Source: CAZNMF01 sp035547155 (lineage in GTDB: Bacteria > Acidobacteriota > Vicinamibacteria > Vicinamibacterales > SCN-69-37). Taken from it: a DNA stretch of 20,289 nucleotides. Shown piece after piece: positions 1 to 7,807 of this stretch; position 1 is the first letter of the stretch; each line of letters begins with the position of its first letter. The DNA lies in the NCBI GenBank assembly GCA_035547155.1, contig DASZVJ010000076.1:1-20289 (forward strand). Reading direction: 5' to 3'. The notes under the pieces were generated by a model, which was not told where the DNA came from, did no database searches, and worked only from the letters and a program-made list of their open reading frames with translations. A program made the position numbers and the translations under genes.

Positions 1-2
1 CG

Positions 3-1586
3 CTCGGCGCGCGCGGCATCTCTGCCGAAGCGATCACGAGCCTCCAGGGCGACATGCCGCGCTATCTGATGGACGGCGTGTTCTTCCGCGATTTTCTCGC
101 TTCAGGCCCACGCGTGACGCTGTCCGGCATGCTCGAGTACGCGCAGCGCTACTACGCGCGCTACCCGGCGCTGTCGATTGGCCACCATCCTCCGCTGCTT
201 CCTCTGGCGCTCGTCCCGTTCTTCGCGACGTTCGGTGTGTCGATCGCCAGCGGCCGGCTCGCGATTCTCGCGTTCTTTCTTCTGGCTGTCTGGCAGCTTC
301 ATGTGCTCGGGCGTCGTGTGTACGGCCGCACGGCGGCCGGCTGGGCCTGCATCCTGTTCGCCAGCCACCCGTTCATCGTCCGATTCGGCCAGCAAGTGCT
401 CTCCGAGATGCCGACCATCGCGCTCGTGCTGGTGGCCGTCAACGCCGCCTTTCGCTTTCGCGAGACGGGACGCTTTCGCCACTATCTCGGCCTCCTGGCC
501 GCTATCGTGTTAAGTCTGGCGGCCAGGCAGCTGGCCGTGTTCGTCACGCCGGTCTACGCCGCCATCGTCCTCGACCGCCGCGGCTGGGTGCTGTTCGCGC
601 GGCGTTCGATCCTGCTCTGCACGATCGCGCTCGGCATCGCGTTCGTCGCCGTCGCCATTGCGACGTTCCTGTTCTCGCCGTTCAACGTCGCGGTCGTGCT
701 GGCCGTGCTGCACCACGACCTCACGCTCGCCGACACGCTGGCCGTGCTTCGTGTCATCGCGACGAACCAGATCGGACTTGCACTGGCGCTCGTCTGTGCG
801 GCTGGTCTGCTGAGCTCGTGGCTGATGCGCGATCGGCGAATCGTCTTCGTCACGCTGTGGATCGCGTGCGTCGTCGGTGCCGTCGTTGTGTTCACGGGCC
901 CGATCGAACCCGATCGCTATTCGATCCTCGCCGTGCCGGCCTATTGTCTCGCCGCGGCCACACTCGCGGTGCGGGCACGGGCGCACCAAATCGGTCGCGT
1001 CATCGGCTATGGCGTGCTGCTGGCTGCCACGTGCTGGCAGTTCGCCGTTGCGGCGTCCAAGCCGCTGGTTGAAGCAGACGGATATGAGCAGGCGGCGGCG
1101 TTCGTCGTCAGCCAGGACCAGGCTCCGACCGTGCTCTTCAGCGGCCCGGTCGATACGGGCTACTTCGTCTTTTTCGTGCGCAAGCACGATCCCGCGCAGC
1201 GTCTGATCGTGTTGCGATCGGACAAAGTGCTGACGACCTCGGAAATGGGCAACGTCGACGTCGAAGAACGGATTTCGCGGCGCGAGGAAATCTACGATGT
1301 GCTGCGGCGCTTCGGCACGCGCTTCGTGGTCATCGAAGATCGGCCGGCCGGGTCCCGCGTGCTGGACTGGCTCCGCGACGAGCTCAAGGCCTCGCGCTTC
1401 GCGGAGCGACGACGGTATCAGACGCGCGCCACCGATCGACGGCTACGCGGTGTCGATATCGTTGTCTACGAATATCTCGACGCCACGCCGCCCGCGCCTG
1501 ACGCCGTGCTCGACCTCCATCTGCCGGTCGTTGGACGCGACATTCGCGTGCCGCTATCGGATCTTCGGCAGGCGTCGACGCCGTGA
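3..1586 (+). CDS. GT39/ArnT-like membrane glycosyltransferase, 5' end outside the window
   Basis: The reading frame is open from the window edge, so the gene is cut on its 5' side. The first ATG in frame, at 54, is probably not the true start, because the conserved acidic stretch GDMPRYLMDGVFF, which in PMT/ArnT-like proteins follows the first membrane helix, already lies at the edge. The visible part has about nine hydrophobic helices (for example around LLPLALVPFFATFGV and LALALVCAAGLL), the pattern HHPPLLP after a short loop, and FGQQVLSEMPTIAL in a later loop, all typical of the PMT_2/GT39 superfamily. These enzymes transfer sugars from polyprenyl-phosphate carriers on the outer face of the inner membrane. 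A soluble region of about 150 residues follows the last helix. The stop overlaps the next gene by 4 nt (GTGA), so the two are likely cotranscribed. The substrate cannot be read from the sequence. Confidence 0.8.
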   Translation, partial: LGARGISAEAITSLQGDMPRYLMDGVFFRDFLASGPRVTLSGMLEYAQRYYARYPALSIGHHPPLLPLALVPFFATFGVSIASGRLAILAFFLLAVWQLHVLGRRVYGRTAAGWACILFASHPFIVRFGQQVLSEMPTIALVLVAVNAAFRFRETGRFRHYLGLLAAIVLSLAARQLAVFVTPVYAAIVLDRRGWVLFARRSILLCTIALGIAFVAVAIATFLFSPFNVAVVLAVLHHDLTLADTLAVLRVIATNQIGLALALVCAAGLLSSWLMRDRRIVFVTLWIACVVGAVVVFTGPIEPDRYSILAVPAYCLAAATLAVRARAHQIGRVIGYGVLLAATCWQFAVAASKPLVEADGYEQAAAFVVSQDQAPTVLFSGPVDTGYFVFFVRKHDPAQRLIVLRSDKVLTTSEMGNVDVEERISRREEIYDVLRRFGTRFVVIEDRPAGSRVLDWLRDELKASRFAERRRYQTRATDRRLRGVDIVVYEYLDATPPAPDAVLDLHLPVVGRDIRVPLSDLRQASTP

Positions 1587-2740
1587 CGAGCCCGGCCTAC
1601 GATCCGCCCGCGGCGAGCCCGACGCGAATCGCCTTCGTCCTGCACGTGATGCAGGTCGCGGGAGCGGAAATGCTCGTCTTCGAGACGATTCGTCGCCTGG
1701 GCGGACGGATTCGCCCCGTCGTCTTCTGTCTGGATCGCGTCGGCCAACTTGGCGAAGAGCTCGAACGGTCCGGCGTGCCGGTCATCGCGTTCGATCGGCA
1801 GCCTGGTCTCGACTGGCGCCTGTTTGGACGTCTCGCGCGAGAAATTCGGGAACGTCAGATCGACGTCATCCACGCGCACCAGTACACGCCATTCTTCTAC
1901 TCGTCGGTCGCCGCACGGCTGTCTCGGCGGAGGCCGCGCGTGATCTTTACGGAGCACGGGCGACACTATCCCGACGTTGTTTCGTGGAAGCGGCGGCTGG
2001 CGAACCGGCTGTTGTTCAATCGGCTGGCCGACGAGATTACCGCGGTGTGCGAGTTCAGCGCGAGAAGCCTTGCCGACGCAGACGGCTTCCCGCGATCGCG
2101 GATCGCTGTCATTCCCAACGGTATCGAGCCCGATCGGTATGCTCCATCACCGGATCGGCGGGCCTTGCGGCAACGGCTCGGCCTGAGCCCCGCGCGCGTC
2201 TACATCGTCATCGTCGCGCGCTTCCATCCGGTGAAGGATCACGCGACGCTGCTGAACGCATTTGCCGGCGTCGCAAGGGTCAATGCCGATGCCGATCTGC
2301 TGCTCGTCGGTGACGGCCCGCTTCGGGGCGCCATCGAGCAACAGATTGCCGCGCTCGGAATCCAGTCGCGAGTGTCGCTGCTCGGCGTCCGATCAGACGT
2401 GGCGGATATCCTGCGGGCGTCCGATGTCTTTGCGTTGAGCTCCGTCAGCGAAGCCGCGTCCATTACGCTGCTCGAAGCCATGGCGTCCGGCGTGCCCGCG
2501 ATCGTGACGGACGTCGGCGGCAATCCCGAGCTGGTCCGGGCGAACGTCGACGGACTCATGGTGAAGCGCGGCGACGCGGCCGGATTCACGGCGGCCATGC
2601 TCCAGTTGATCGAAAGCCCCGAGCGGCGAGCCGTCATGGGACAATCGGCCGCCGCTCGCGTCACGGAGTCGTTTACCCTGGATGACACCATCCGGCGCTA
2701 CGACGCGCTCTATCGCCCGATCGGCGCCCACAGCCATTGA
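1583..2740 (+). CDS. GT4-family glycosyltransferase
   Basis: 385 residues with a GTG start inside the preceding stop codon (GTGA), indicating translational coupling. It has the GT-B fold of GT4 retaining glycosyltransferases. The N-terminal Rossmann half opens with RIAFVLHVMQVAGAE (15-29) and contains HAHQYTPFFYS (97-107) and EHGRHYP (124-130). The linker motif VIPNGIEPDRY is at 176-186. The C-terminal donor domain begins with ARFHPVKDH (212-220) and has the E-x7-E signature SSVSEAASITLLEAM (286-300; E290, E298). It should act in the cytoplasm, adding a sugar from a nucleotide donor to a lipid-linked glycan. The N-terminal half is loosely like sugar transferases of PEP-CTERM loci, but that is only an impression. 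The 3' end overlaps the convergent lyase-like gene by 31 bp. Confidence 0.9.
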   Translation: MTSPAYDPPAASPTRIAFVLHVMQVAGAEMLVFETIRRLGGRIRPVVFCLDRVGQLGEELERSGVPVIAFDRQPGLDWRLFGRLAREIRERQIDVIHAHQYTPFFYSSVAARLSRRRPRVIFTEHGRHYPDVVSWKRRLANRLLFNRLADEITAVCEFSARSLADADGFPRSRIAVIPNGIEPDRYAPSPDRRALRQRLGLSPARVYIVIVARFHPVKDHATLLNAFAGVARVNADADLLLVGDGPLRGAIEQQIAALGIQSRVSLLGVRSDVADILRASDVFALSSVSEAASITLLEAMASGVPAIVTDVGGNPELVRANVDGLMVKRGDAAGFTAAMLQLIESPERRAVMGQSAAARVTESFTLDDTIRRYDALYRPIGAHSH

Positions 2741-5301
2741 ACGAGCGCAACGAGGCCGGCTAGCCCGATCAGGCCCAGACCGACCGCAATCTGTTTCGCG
2801 CGACGCTTGGCGATGACGCGCTGGGGCACGAATTTTACGGGCGGCCCCCACGCGACATCGACCGGCCGCGGCTCGGCCTCCGCTGAACGCGGCGAGAGCG
2901 AGAGCCAGTTGAGCAGCGCGCCTGACGTCAACATCACGATGACCGGCCGCGCCAGGACGTGCGTCGGCATCCGCGTCAGCGTTTCCGTCGAGTGCCGGTG
3001 GAAAAACGCGGCACGCTCCAGGAATCGCGGCCGCTCATCGCCGTCGGCGTGTATGGCGGCGTAGCAGAAGATGTCGCTCTTCCGAATATCCTGAGCCGCC
3101 CATGTCTCGGTCGGATGCTCGAGCTTCTCCGGCTTGTCGAGATACGGATACTCGTGCTCGGCCATCCAGCGCGCATAGTGCAGGAGCGACGCGCGTGCGT
3201 ACGCGTAGGCGTCGCCGGTCCGGCCCAGTTCCGCGCAATAGTGCAGATACTTGCCCAACGCCTGGAGCGCCATCGTGTAGAACCAGCGAGTCTCCGGCTG
3301 GTCGAGTTGATGTCGTCCGACGATGTCGTCGTGCGGGTGCATGATGCGCTGCACCAATTGATCGGCCTTCGCGAGAAACCGCTCGTCGCCGGTCAGGCGA
3401 TGCCCGTCGACGAGCGCGTTCAGTGAGTTGCCGGAGCTCCGCGCAGGTCCGTAGAACGCCGGTGCCGTGACGATCGGCCCTCCTGTATCGCTCGTGGTCA
3501 GCCATCGCCACGGCGACAGGCGTCCATCGTCGAGGCGCACGACGTACTCCGCGAGTCCGATGGCAGCCTGCCGCGACATCTCTTCGCCCGTGAGGAAGAA
3601 GTGCCACATGAGGCCGGTCGGATAGTTATGGTCGGCTGATGGCCCTCCGCCGAAGGTCTTGCCCTTCCCGCGGAGCGGATACGTCCGGTGCGTCGAGGTA
3701 TCCGCGTCCCCGTAGTGATAGGTATGCCAGAACAGGCCGCCGTTGTACGCGGCTTTGTCGTCAGCGGTGTGGTAGATGTCGATGTCGATGACGTGCCGCG
3801 CGAGCTCGTCCATCGCGACCCACCATCGGCGATCGCCCGTGCGCAGGAACTGGAGCGCGAAGCCCGCGAGCGGATCGTACTGATTGTTGTAGTGCGAGAC
3901 GAGGGGCGGGCCCGTCTGGCGAATGGCTTCATGGTCGCCGTAGATCTCGCCGAAATGGCGCCAGCCGAACTCGTCGATCACCTCACGCTTGGCCTCGAAG
4001 CTGTGCGGCCCCTCGACCGCAGAGGTCACGAGCGCCTGATGCTCGCGCTCCAGCGGCGCGAGAAAGGCGATGGCCTCACTCTGCATCGCCCACGCCGGAT
4101 CGACCGACACCAGCGTTCTCGTCCGGCACCAGTGCAGCGCCGGAACGGACACGCGGTCGTCGCCAAACGTCAGGAAGCATTCGTGCGTCTTCTGCTCGCC
4201 GCCCTGCAACTCGTGGAGATCGTTGAACTGTCGAGGCAGGAGGCCGATGGTCAACCCCGCGTCCGTGGCGTCGATCGCTTTCGGAAAGTTCTCCCAGAAT
4301 GCCGGGTACGCCGCTCCCAGTGACGAGGACGAGCCGGCAAGCCGCACCACGGGTGTCGCGCGAAGGCCGTGCTCCTCGTGGTGAGCGCTGCGCATGCGGT
4401 ACCCGCGAAAGCTCGTCGGCACCTGGCGGTCGCGATTGATGTGATTCGAGCTGCGCCAATTCTCGCCGCCGCTCGAATCCTGATAGATCTCGAGTGGCAG
4501 CTCCCGCTCGATTGGTGCGGCATCGGACTCGAGCGACACCGACGCGGCGGCGGAATCCGCCGGAGACGTCCGGGACACGATCAACGCAACGTCGCGCAGC
4601 AGCACAGAGCCTGGATCGCCCAAATCCCAGAAATTGCCGGGATGCATTGCCCGATGCGGGTTCCTGACTGTGACGAGCACGCGCACCGTGGGGTGACCGG
4701 CGAAGAACTCCAGGCGCACCATGACGGCAAGCCGGCGTCCAGATCCGCATTCGACGGAACCGTCGGCGAGAACGACGACTCGAAGCGCGTTCTGATGTTC
4801 GATCGCGACGCGATCGAACGTCACAGCGCGCGCGGCCGCGGCGCCCGAGGCCTGAACCGTCATGGCGACACTCGCGCATGGATCCGGCGCATCTGAGGCC
4901 GCGCGCAAGACGTCGAGGATCCGCTCGGATCCGCCGCTGGCCACGACGAACCGCAACGAGGCTGTCTCGACCGTACAGGTGCCTTCGGGTGACGTGCGGA
5001 TCCGAAGGGCTGGCAGGCCCGCAGGCTCTGCCTCCGGTTGCACATCGAGCCACCACGCATCGGACGAGCGGCCGTCGAAACTGAGCTGCGTGTCCACGCT
5101 CGCCCAGCGAATGCTTCCATCCGGCCATCGATCGAGAACGCGCGCACAAGCGGGCGCCGCGCCAAGGCCGCCGATGACGCACCACGCACTCGTGTCGCGG
5201 ATGCGTCCCTTGGGAAACGGGACGCCGAACGACAGCGGCTCCGCGGCGCGCGGCTGTCCGGCGGCCGACGGGTGGGAACTGATTGTGAGGGGCACTCTCA
5301 T
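2710..5301 (-). CDS. Exo-rhamnogalacturonan lyase family (PcRGLX/YetA-like) protein with a C-terminal membrane anchor
   Basis: 863 residues. The N-terminus carries GVPFPKGRIRD (26-36) and RWPDGSIRWASVD (58-70), the hallmarks I associate with the first beta-domain of PcRGLX/YetA-like proteins (polysaccharide lyase family 26 relatives). A second beta-rich region follows to about 400. A helical toroid-like domain at about 410-800 has SHYNNQYDPLAGFAL (469-483), GGLFWHTYHYGDAD (521-534) and GGGPSADHNYPTGLMWHF (551-568), rich in His, Tyr and Asn as expected of a carbohydrate active site. No signal peptide is present: the domain starts at residue 1, and the upstream frame has no ATG, GTG or TTG before a stop at about 5431. 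The C-terminus has RVIAKRRAK followed by a hydrophobic helix (about 838-858) and a six-residue tail. Enzyme activity and substrate are inferred from the family and not proven; turnover of the locus polysaccharide is one possibility. Confidence 0.75.
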   Translation of the reverse strand: MRVPLTISSHPSAAGQPRAAEPLSFGVPFPKGRIRDTSAWCVIGGLGAAPACARVLDRWPDGSIRWASVDTQLSFDGRSSDAWWLDVQPEAEPAGLPALRIRTSPEGTCTVETASLRFVVASGGSERILDVLRAASDAPDPCASVAMTVQASGAAAARAVTFDRVAIEHQNALRVVVLADGSVECGSGRRLAVMVRLEFFAGHPTVRVLVTVRNPHRAMHPGNFWDLGDPGSVLLRDVALIVSRTSPADSAAASVSLESDAAPIERELPLEIYQDSSGGENWRSSNHINRDRQVPTSFRGYRMRSAHHEEHGLRATPVVRLAGSSSSLGAAYPAFWENFPKAIDATDAGLTIGLLPRQFNDLHELQGGEQKTHECFLTFGDDRVSVPALHWCRTRTLVSVDPAWAMQSEAIAFLAPLEREHQALVTSAVEGPHSFEAKREVIDEFGWRHFGEIYGDHEAIRQTGPPLVSHYNNQYDPLAGFALQFLRTGDRRWWVAMDELARHVIDIDIYHTADDKAAYNGGLFWHTYHYGDADTSTHRTYPLRGKGKTFGGGPSADHNYPTGLMWHFFLTGEEMSRQAAIGLAEYVVRLDDGRLSPWRWLTTSDTGGPIVTAPAFYGPARSSGNSLNALVDGHRLTGDERFLAKADQLVQRIMHPHDDIVGRHQLDQPETRWFYTMALQALGKYLHYCAELGRTGDAYAYARASLLHYARWMAEHEYPYLDKPEKLEHPTETWAAQDIRKSDIFCYAAIHADGDERPRFLERAAFFHRHSTETLTRMPTHVLARPVIVMLTSGALLNWLSLSPRSAEAEPRPVDVAWGPPVKFVPQRVIAKRRAKQIAVGLGLIGLAGLVALVQWLWAPIGR

Positions 5302-5541
5302 GTTGACGGCTGAGTGATGATTGTCGAAGATTGAAGGCCCGACGTGCCGAGGACTTGGCTGCGTGCATCGGCATGCTTCGAAGCCTGTAAGGTCGGCGAC
5401 ACGACAGCGGAAGAATGATAGAAGCCGCGCCTAGACGGCCGCAATAGCGGCGAGAGCGCAGCCACTCGAGCCTGGCAAGGTTTGTGCTTAGTGCAACGCT
5501 CGGCCAGCGGGGCACACCGCGCCGCGACAAGCAGGAGCACC
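5302..5541. other. Divergent intergenic region between the lyase-like gene and the Tat-substrate gene
   Basis: This 240-bp stretch must hold the start signals of both divergent genes. On the plus side an AGGAG at 5533-5537, 4 nt before the ATG at 5542, is a convincing ribosome binding site. On the minus side no clear Shine-Dalgarno sequence precedes the ATG at 5301. I found no sigma-70 promoter pair with two good hexamers and no obvious operator repeat. The stretch is somewhat less GC-rich than its flanks. Confidence 0.5.
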
Positions 5542-6963
5542 ATGAAGAAAGATCAGTCTTCCCAGAGCACGAACACGGGCAAAGATCGCGGCGTCAACCG
5601 TCGCCGATTTCTGTCCGGAGTGGCCATCGGCGCGGGCTTGGCGCCGCTGGCGACGCTGTCGAACTCCCTGTGGGCCAGGCGAGGCGCGTCGGCCGCCAGT
5701 GCGCTCTGTGTCGGAGCGGCGTCTCTCGCGCCGACGGATCTGGCATACCTCGGAAAAGTGCTCCTTCCTGAAGACGATCCTGCCAGCGGCACTCGCTTCG
5801 GCTATTCGATGGGCGCGCTGGCAGGCCGGCGAGTCGGAGGCGAGCTGAGACTGTTCATCACCGGCGCGAGCGGTCAGGCCAGCGGCGGCGACTACAGGAA
5901 GATCGGCGACGCGGTCTACGAAGTGCGCCCCGGCGCGATCGGCGCGCGCGCGACGCTCGTGCGCAACTGGGGTGACGTGACGCAGGGCCGTACCCTGCGG
6001 CGCGACATGAATCAGGGCTACGAGATCCGAGGGCTGCAGTATCTGAATGGCCAGCTGTACTGGGCCTACGGCAGCCAATACTTCTCGGGATCGGATCCCG
6101 ATCCGTCGATCGGGATGTCGACGCTGAACGACTCGACCGGCGCCGTGCAGGCGTACGGTCCGTGGCGCACGACGGAGCACTCGCAGAAGACCCGCGGCTA
6201 TCTCGTGCCGGTTCCGCCGGATTTCACGCCGGCTGGGGGACGCCTGCTGGCCGTCGGCGCGCCCCCCACGTCCGGCAACAACTACGGGCCGCGAGGCGCC
6301 AACCTGTTCGCGCTCGATCCGATCACGACGTCGAAATCTGCGGACAGTGCGTCCAACACGAACGCGAGCCTCAGTGGCAAACGGCTGATCTATCACGATT
6401 CCGCGCATCCGCAGGCAAGAGACGGGAACTATTCGATCTGCGGATGGAACGTGAACTACGACAACTCGAAGGGCGGCTATCTCACGCCCGGCAGCCCGGA
6501 CTTCAACAACTCGGACTACCAGCGTAGCAACGAATCCCGCGCGCTCGACGCATTGAGCGCCGCGGCGTGGGTCCGCACCAGCAGCCGCGAGGGCATCGTC
6601 TTCTTCGGCCAGCTCTACTACGGACACATGTGGTACGGACCGGGCGGGTTCACGCCGTGCGTGCATGGCAAGGTCGCGTCGATCTCCACGGGCACGGGCC
6701 CGCAGGCCGAGACAGCCGTTCCCGTCATTTGCATCTACTCGCCGTCCGCCGTCGCGGCGCAATCCAATCCGTGGGATGCGCCAGCGTCGGCGCTCGTGCC
6801 GCTCTCCACGATCGTGCCGTCGTTCACCTCGGTCGCCGTCCCGTATCAGTTTGGCGGCGCCTGGTTCGACTCCACGGACAACCGGCTCTACCTGAGCGAC
6901 GTCGCGGGCGAAAACCTCGGCGAGCCGCGCACGGTCATCCACGTGTTCTCGGTCAAGGCCTGA
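5542..6963 (+). CDS. Tat-exported protein of unknown function
   Basis: 473 residues from the ATG at 5542, chosen because AGGAG lies just upstream and because it puts a twin-arginine signal at the right place. The frame continues upstream to 5482, but those residues look non-coding. The signal reads NRRRFLSGVAIGAGLA (19-34) and is followed by possible AxA cleavage sites around 49-54 (GASAASA). Twin-arginine signals send already folded proteins, often with cofactors, across the inner membrane. The mature part is rich in Gly, Ser, Tyr, Asn and Trp with recurring short beta-strand patterns such as LRLFITGAS, GQLYWAYGSQYF, GGRLLAVGAPP, IVFFGQLYYG and GGAWFDSTDNRLYLSD. This is the look of a beta-propeller or similar all-beta fold. 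I do not recognise the family. It is divergent from the lyase-like gene and convergent, 13 bp away, with the next glycosyltransferase. A role in binding or processing the surface polysaccharide is a guess from context. Confidence 0.85.
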   Translation: MKKDQSSQSTNTGKDRGVNRRRFLSGVAIGAGLAPLATLSNSLWARRGASAASALCVGAASLAPTDLAYLGKVLLPEDDPASGTRFGYSMGALAGRRVGGELRLFITGASGQASGGDYRKIGDAVYEVRPGAIGARATLVRNWGDVTQGRTLRRDMNQGYEIRGLQYLNGQLYWAYGSQYFSGSDPDPSIGMSTLNDSTGAVQAYGPWRTTEHSQKTRGYLVPVPPDFTPAGGRLLAVGAPPTSGNNYGPRGANLFALDPITTSKSADSASNTNASLSGKRLIYHDSAHPQARDGNYSICGWNVNYDNSKGGYLTPGSPDFNNSDYQRSNESRALDALSAAAWVRTSSREGIVFFGQLYYGHMWYGPGGFTPCVHGKVASISTGTGPQAETAVPVICIYSPSAVAAQSNPWDAPASALVPLSTIVPSFTSVAVPYQFGGAWFDSTDNRLYLSDVAGENLGEPRTVIHVFSVKA

Positions 6964-6976
6964 CGTCGACCAACGG

Positions 6977-7786
6977 TCACGTCCTCGTGGCAGCGAGGTA
7001 TCGATAGAGTTGCATGCCGTCGCGCGTGAACTCGTCAGGGTTCTCGCGCACGGCGCGGCAGACCTCTCCCTCGTAGATCTTCAGGAACGGCAGGAAGTCC
7101 GGGTCCTTCCAGTTGTGCGGGAGCAGATCGAAGATCCACGATGGCATCCGCAGCTTCGGTTCCGGCGCGTTGTACAAACGGCCCCGCATGTTCCGCCATT
7201 GTTCGCGCAGCCGCGCCGCGCGCCTGACGGCGCCGAAGTGGTGCAGGGTGCACGCGACGTCAGCCTCGGTCAGGACGAACTCGCGGCCGGCCTGCCGCAC
7301 ACTCGACGCGTCTCCGCCGTGCATCTCGATGTCGGGCAGATTGCGGTGGATGTTCATCTTCAGGAACGGCATCCGGAACTTCTCCGGAAAGGCGTTGTAG
7401 ACGCGATAGTTGCCGTAGAAGTTGATCAGCGACATCCCGAGCAGATTCTGATCCGTGCGCATCATCCGCGCGCGCAAGGGCTCGAATTCCCACTCCGGGA
7501 TGAACTCGTCCGCGTCGAGCAGCACGCACCAGTCGCCTCGGCATCTCCGCCGCGCCTCATCCTTGAAGCGGTTGACCCAGCTCAACCCGGCGTTCGTGTC
7601 CCAGTTCGAACGAAACACCTGGATCTTCGGGTGCAGATCTCGAATGGCCTCGTACGTCCCATCCGTGGACATGCCTTCGTGGACGATGATCTCGTCGGCG
7701 AACGCCACGTGGTGACGCAGCATGTCCACGACGTGGTAGTCCAGCCTGATGCCGTTCCTGACGAACGTGTAGACGCTGATTTTCAT
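6977..7786 (-). CDS. GT2-family glycosyltransferase
   Basis: 269 residues. The GT-A nucleotide-binding half opens with MKISVYTFVRNGIRL and has HEGMSTDGTYE (36-46) and the metal-binding DxD region VLLDADEFI (88-96). The second half carries Trp/His-rich motifs (FRMPFLKMNIHRN, 137-149; LHHFGAVRRA, 181-190) seen in the Glyco_tranf_2_4-like group that resembles SunS and LPS core transferases. It has no membrane segment, so it should be a cytoplasmic enzyme adding a sugar from a nucleotide donor. It is the last gene of the minus-strand run, 21 bp after the flippase stop, so cotranscription is likely. The sugar is not predictable. Confidence 0.88.
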   Translation of the reverse strand: MKISVYTFVRNGIRLDYHVVDMLRHHVAFADEIIVHEGMSTDGTYEAIRDLHPKIQVFRSNWDTNAGLSWVNRFKDEARRRCRGDWCVLLDADEFIPEWEFEPLRARMMRTDQNLLGMSLINFYGNYRVYNAFPEKFRMPFLKMNIHRNLPDIEMHGGDASSVRQAGREFVLTEADVACTLHHFGAVRRAARLREQWRNMRGRLYNAPEPKLRMPSWIFDLLPHNWKDPDFLPFLKIYEGEVCRAVRENPDEFTRDGMQLYRYLAATRT

Positions 7787-7807
7787 CGGCTTGTCCGCAT
7801 CTGATCG

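Noticed and set aside
5302..5331. TTGACG at 5303-5308 as a -35 box for the Tat-substrate gene
   Set aside because: No acceptable -10 hexamer lies 16-18 bp downstream, and the site is more than 230 bp from the start codon.
4076..5530. Minus-strand open frame of 484 codons overlapping the lyase-like gene
   Set aside because: It is very rich in Arg, Ala and Gly without domain motifs, as expected of an out-of-frame shadow in GC-rich DNA; the lyase frame has clear family motifs.
5488..6942. Minus-strand open frame of 484 codons opposite the Tat-substrate gene
   Set aside because: Composition is Arg/Val/Ala-rich and low in motifs; the plus frame has a Tat signal and a good ribosome binding site.
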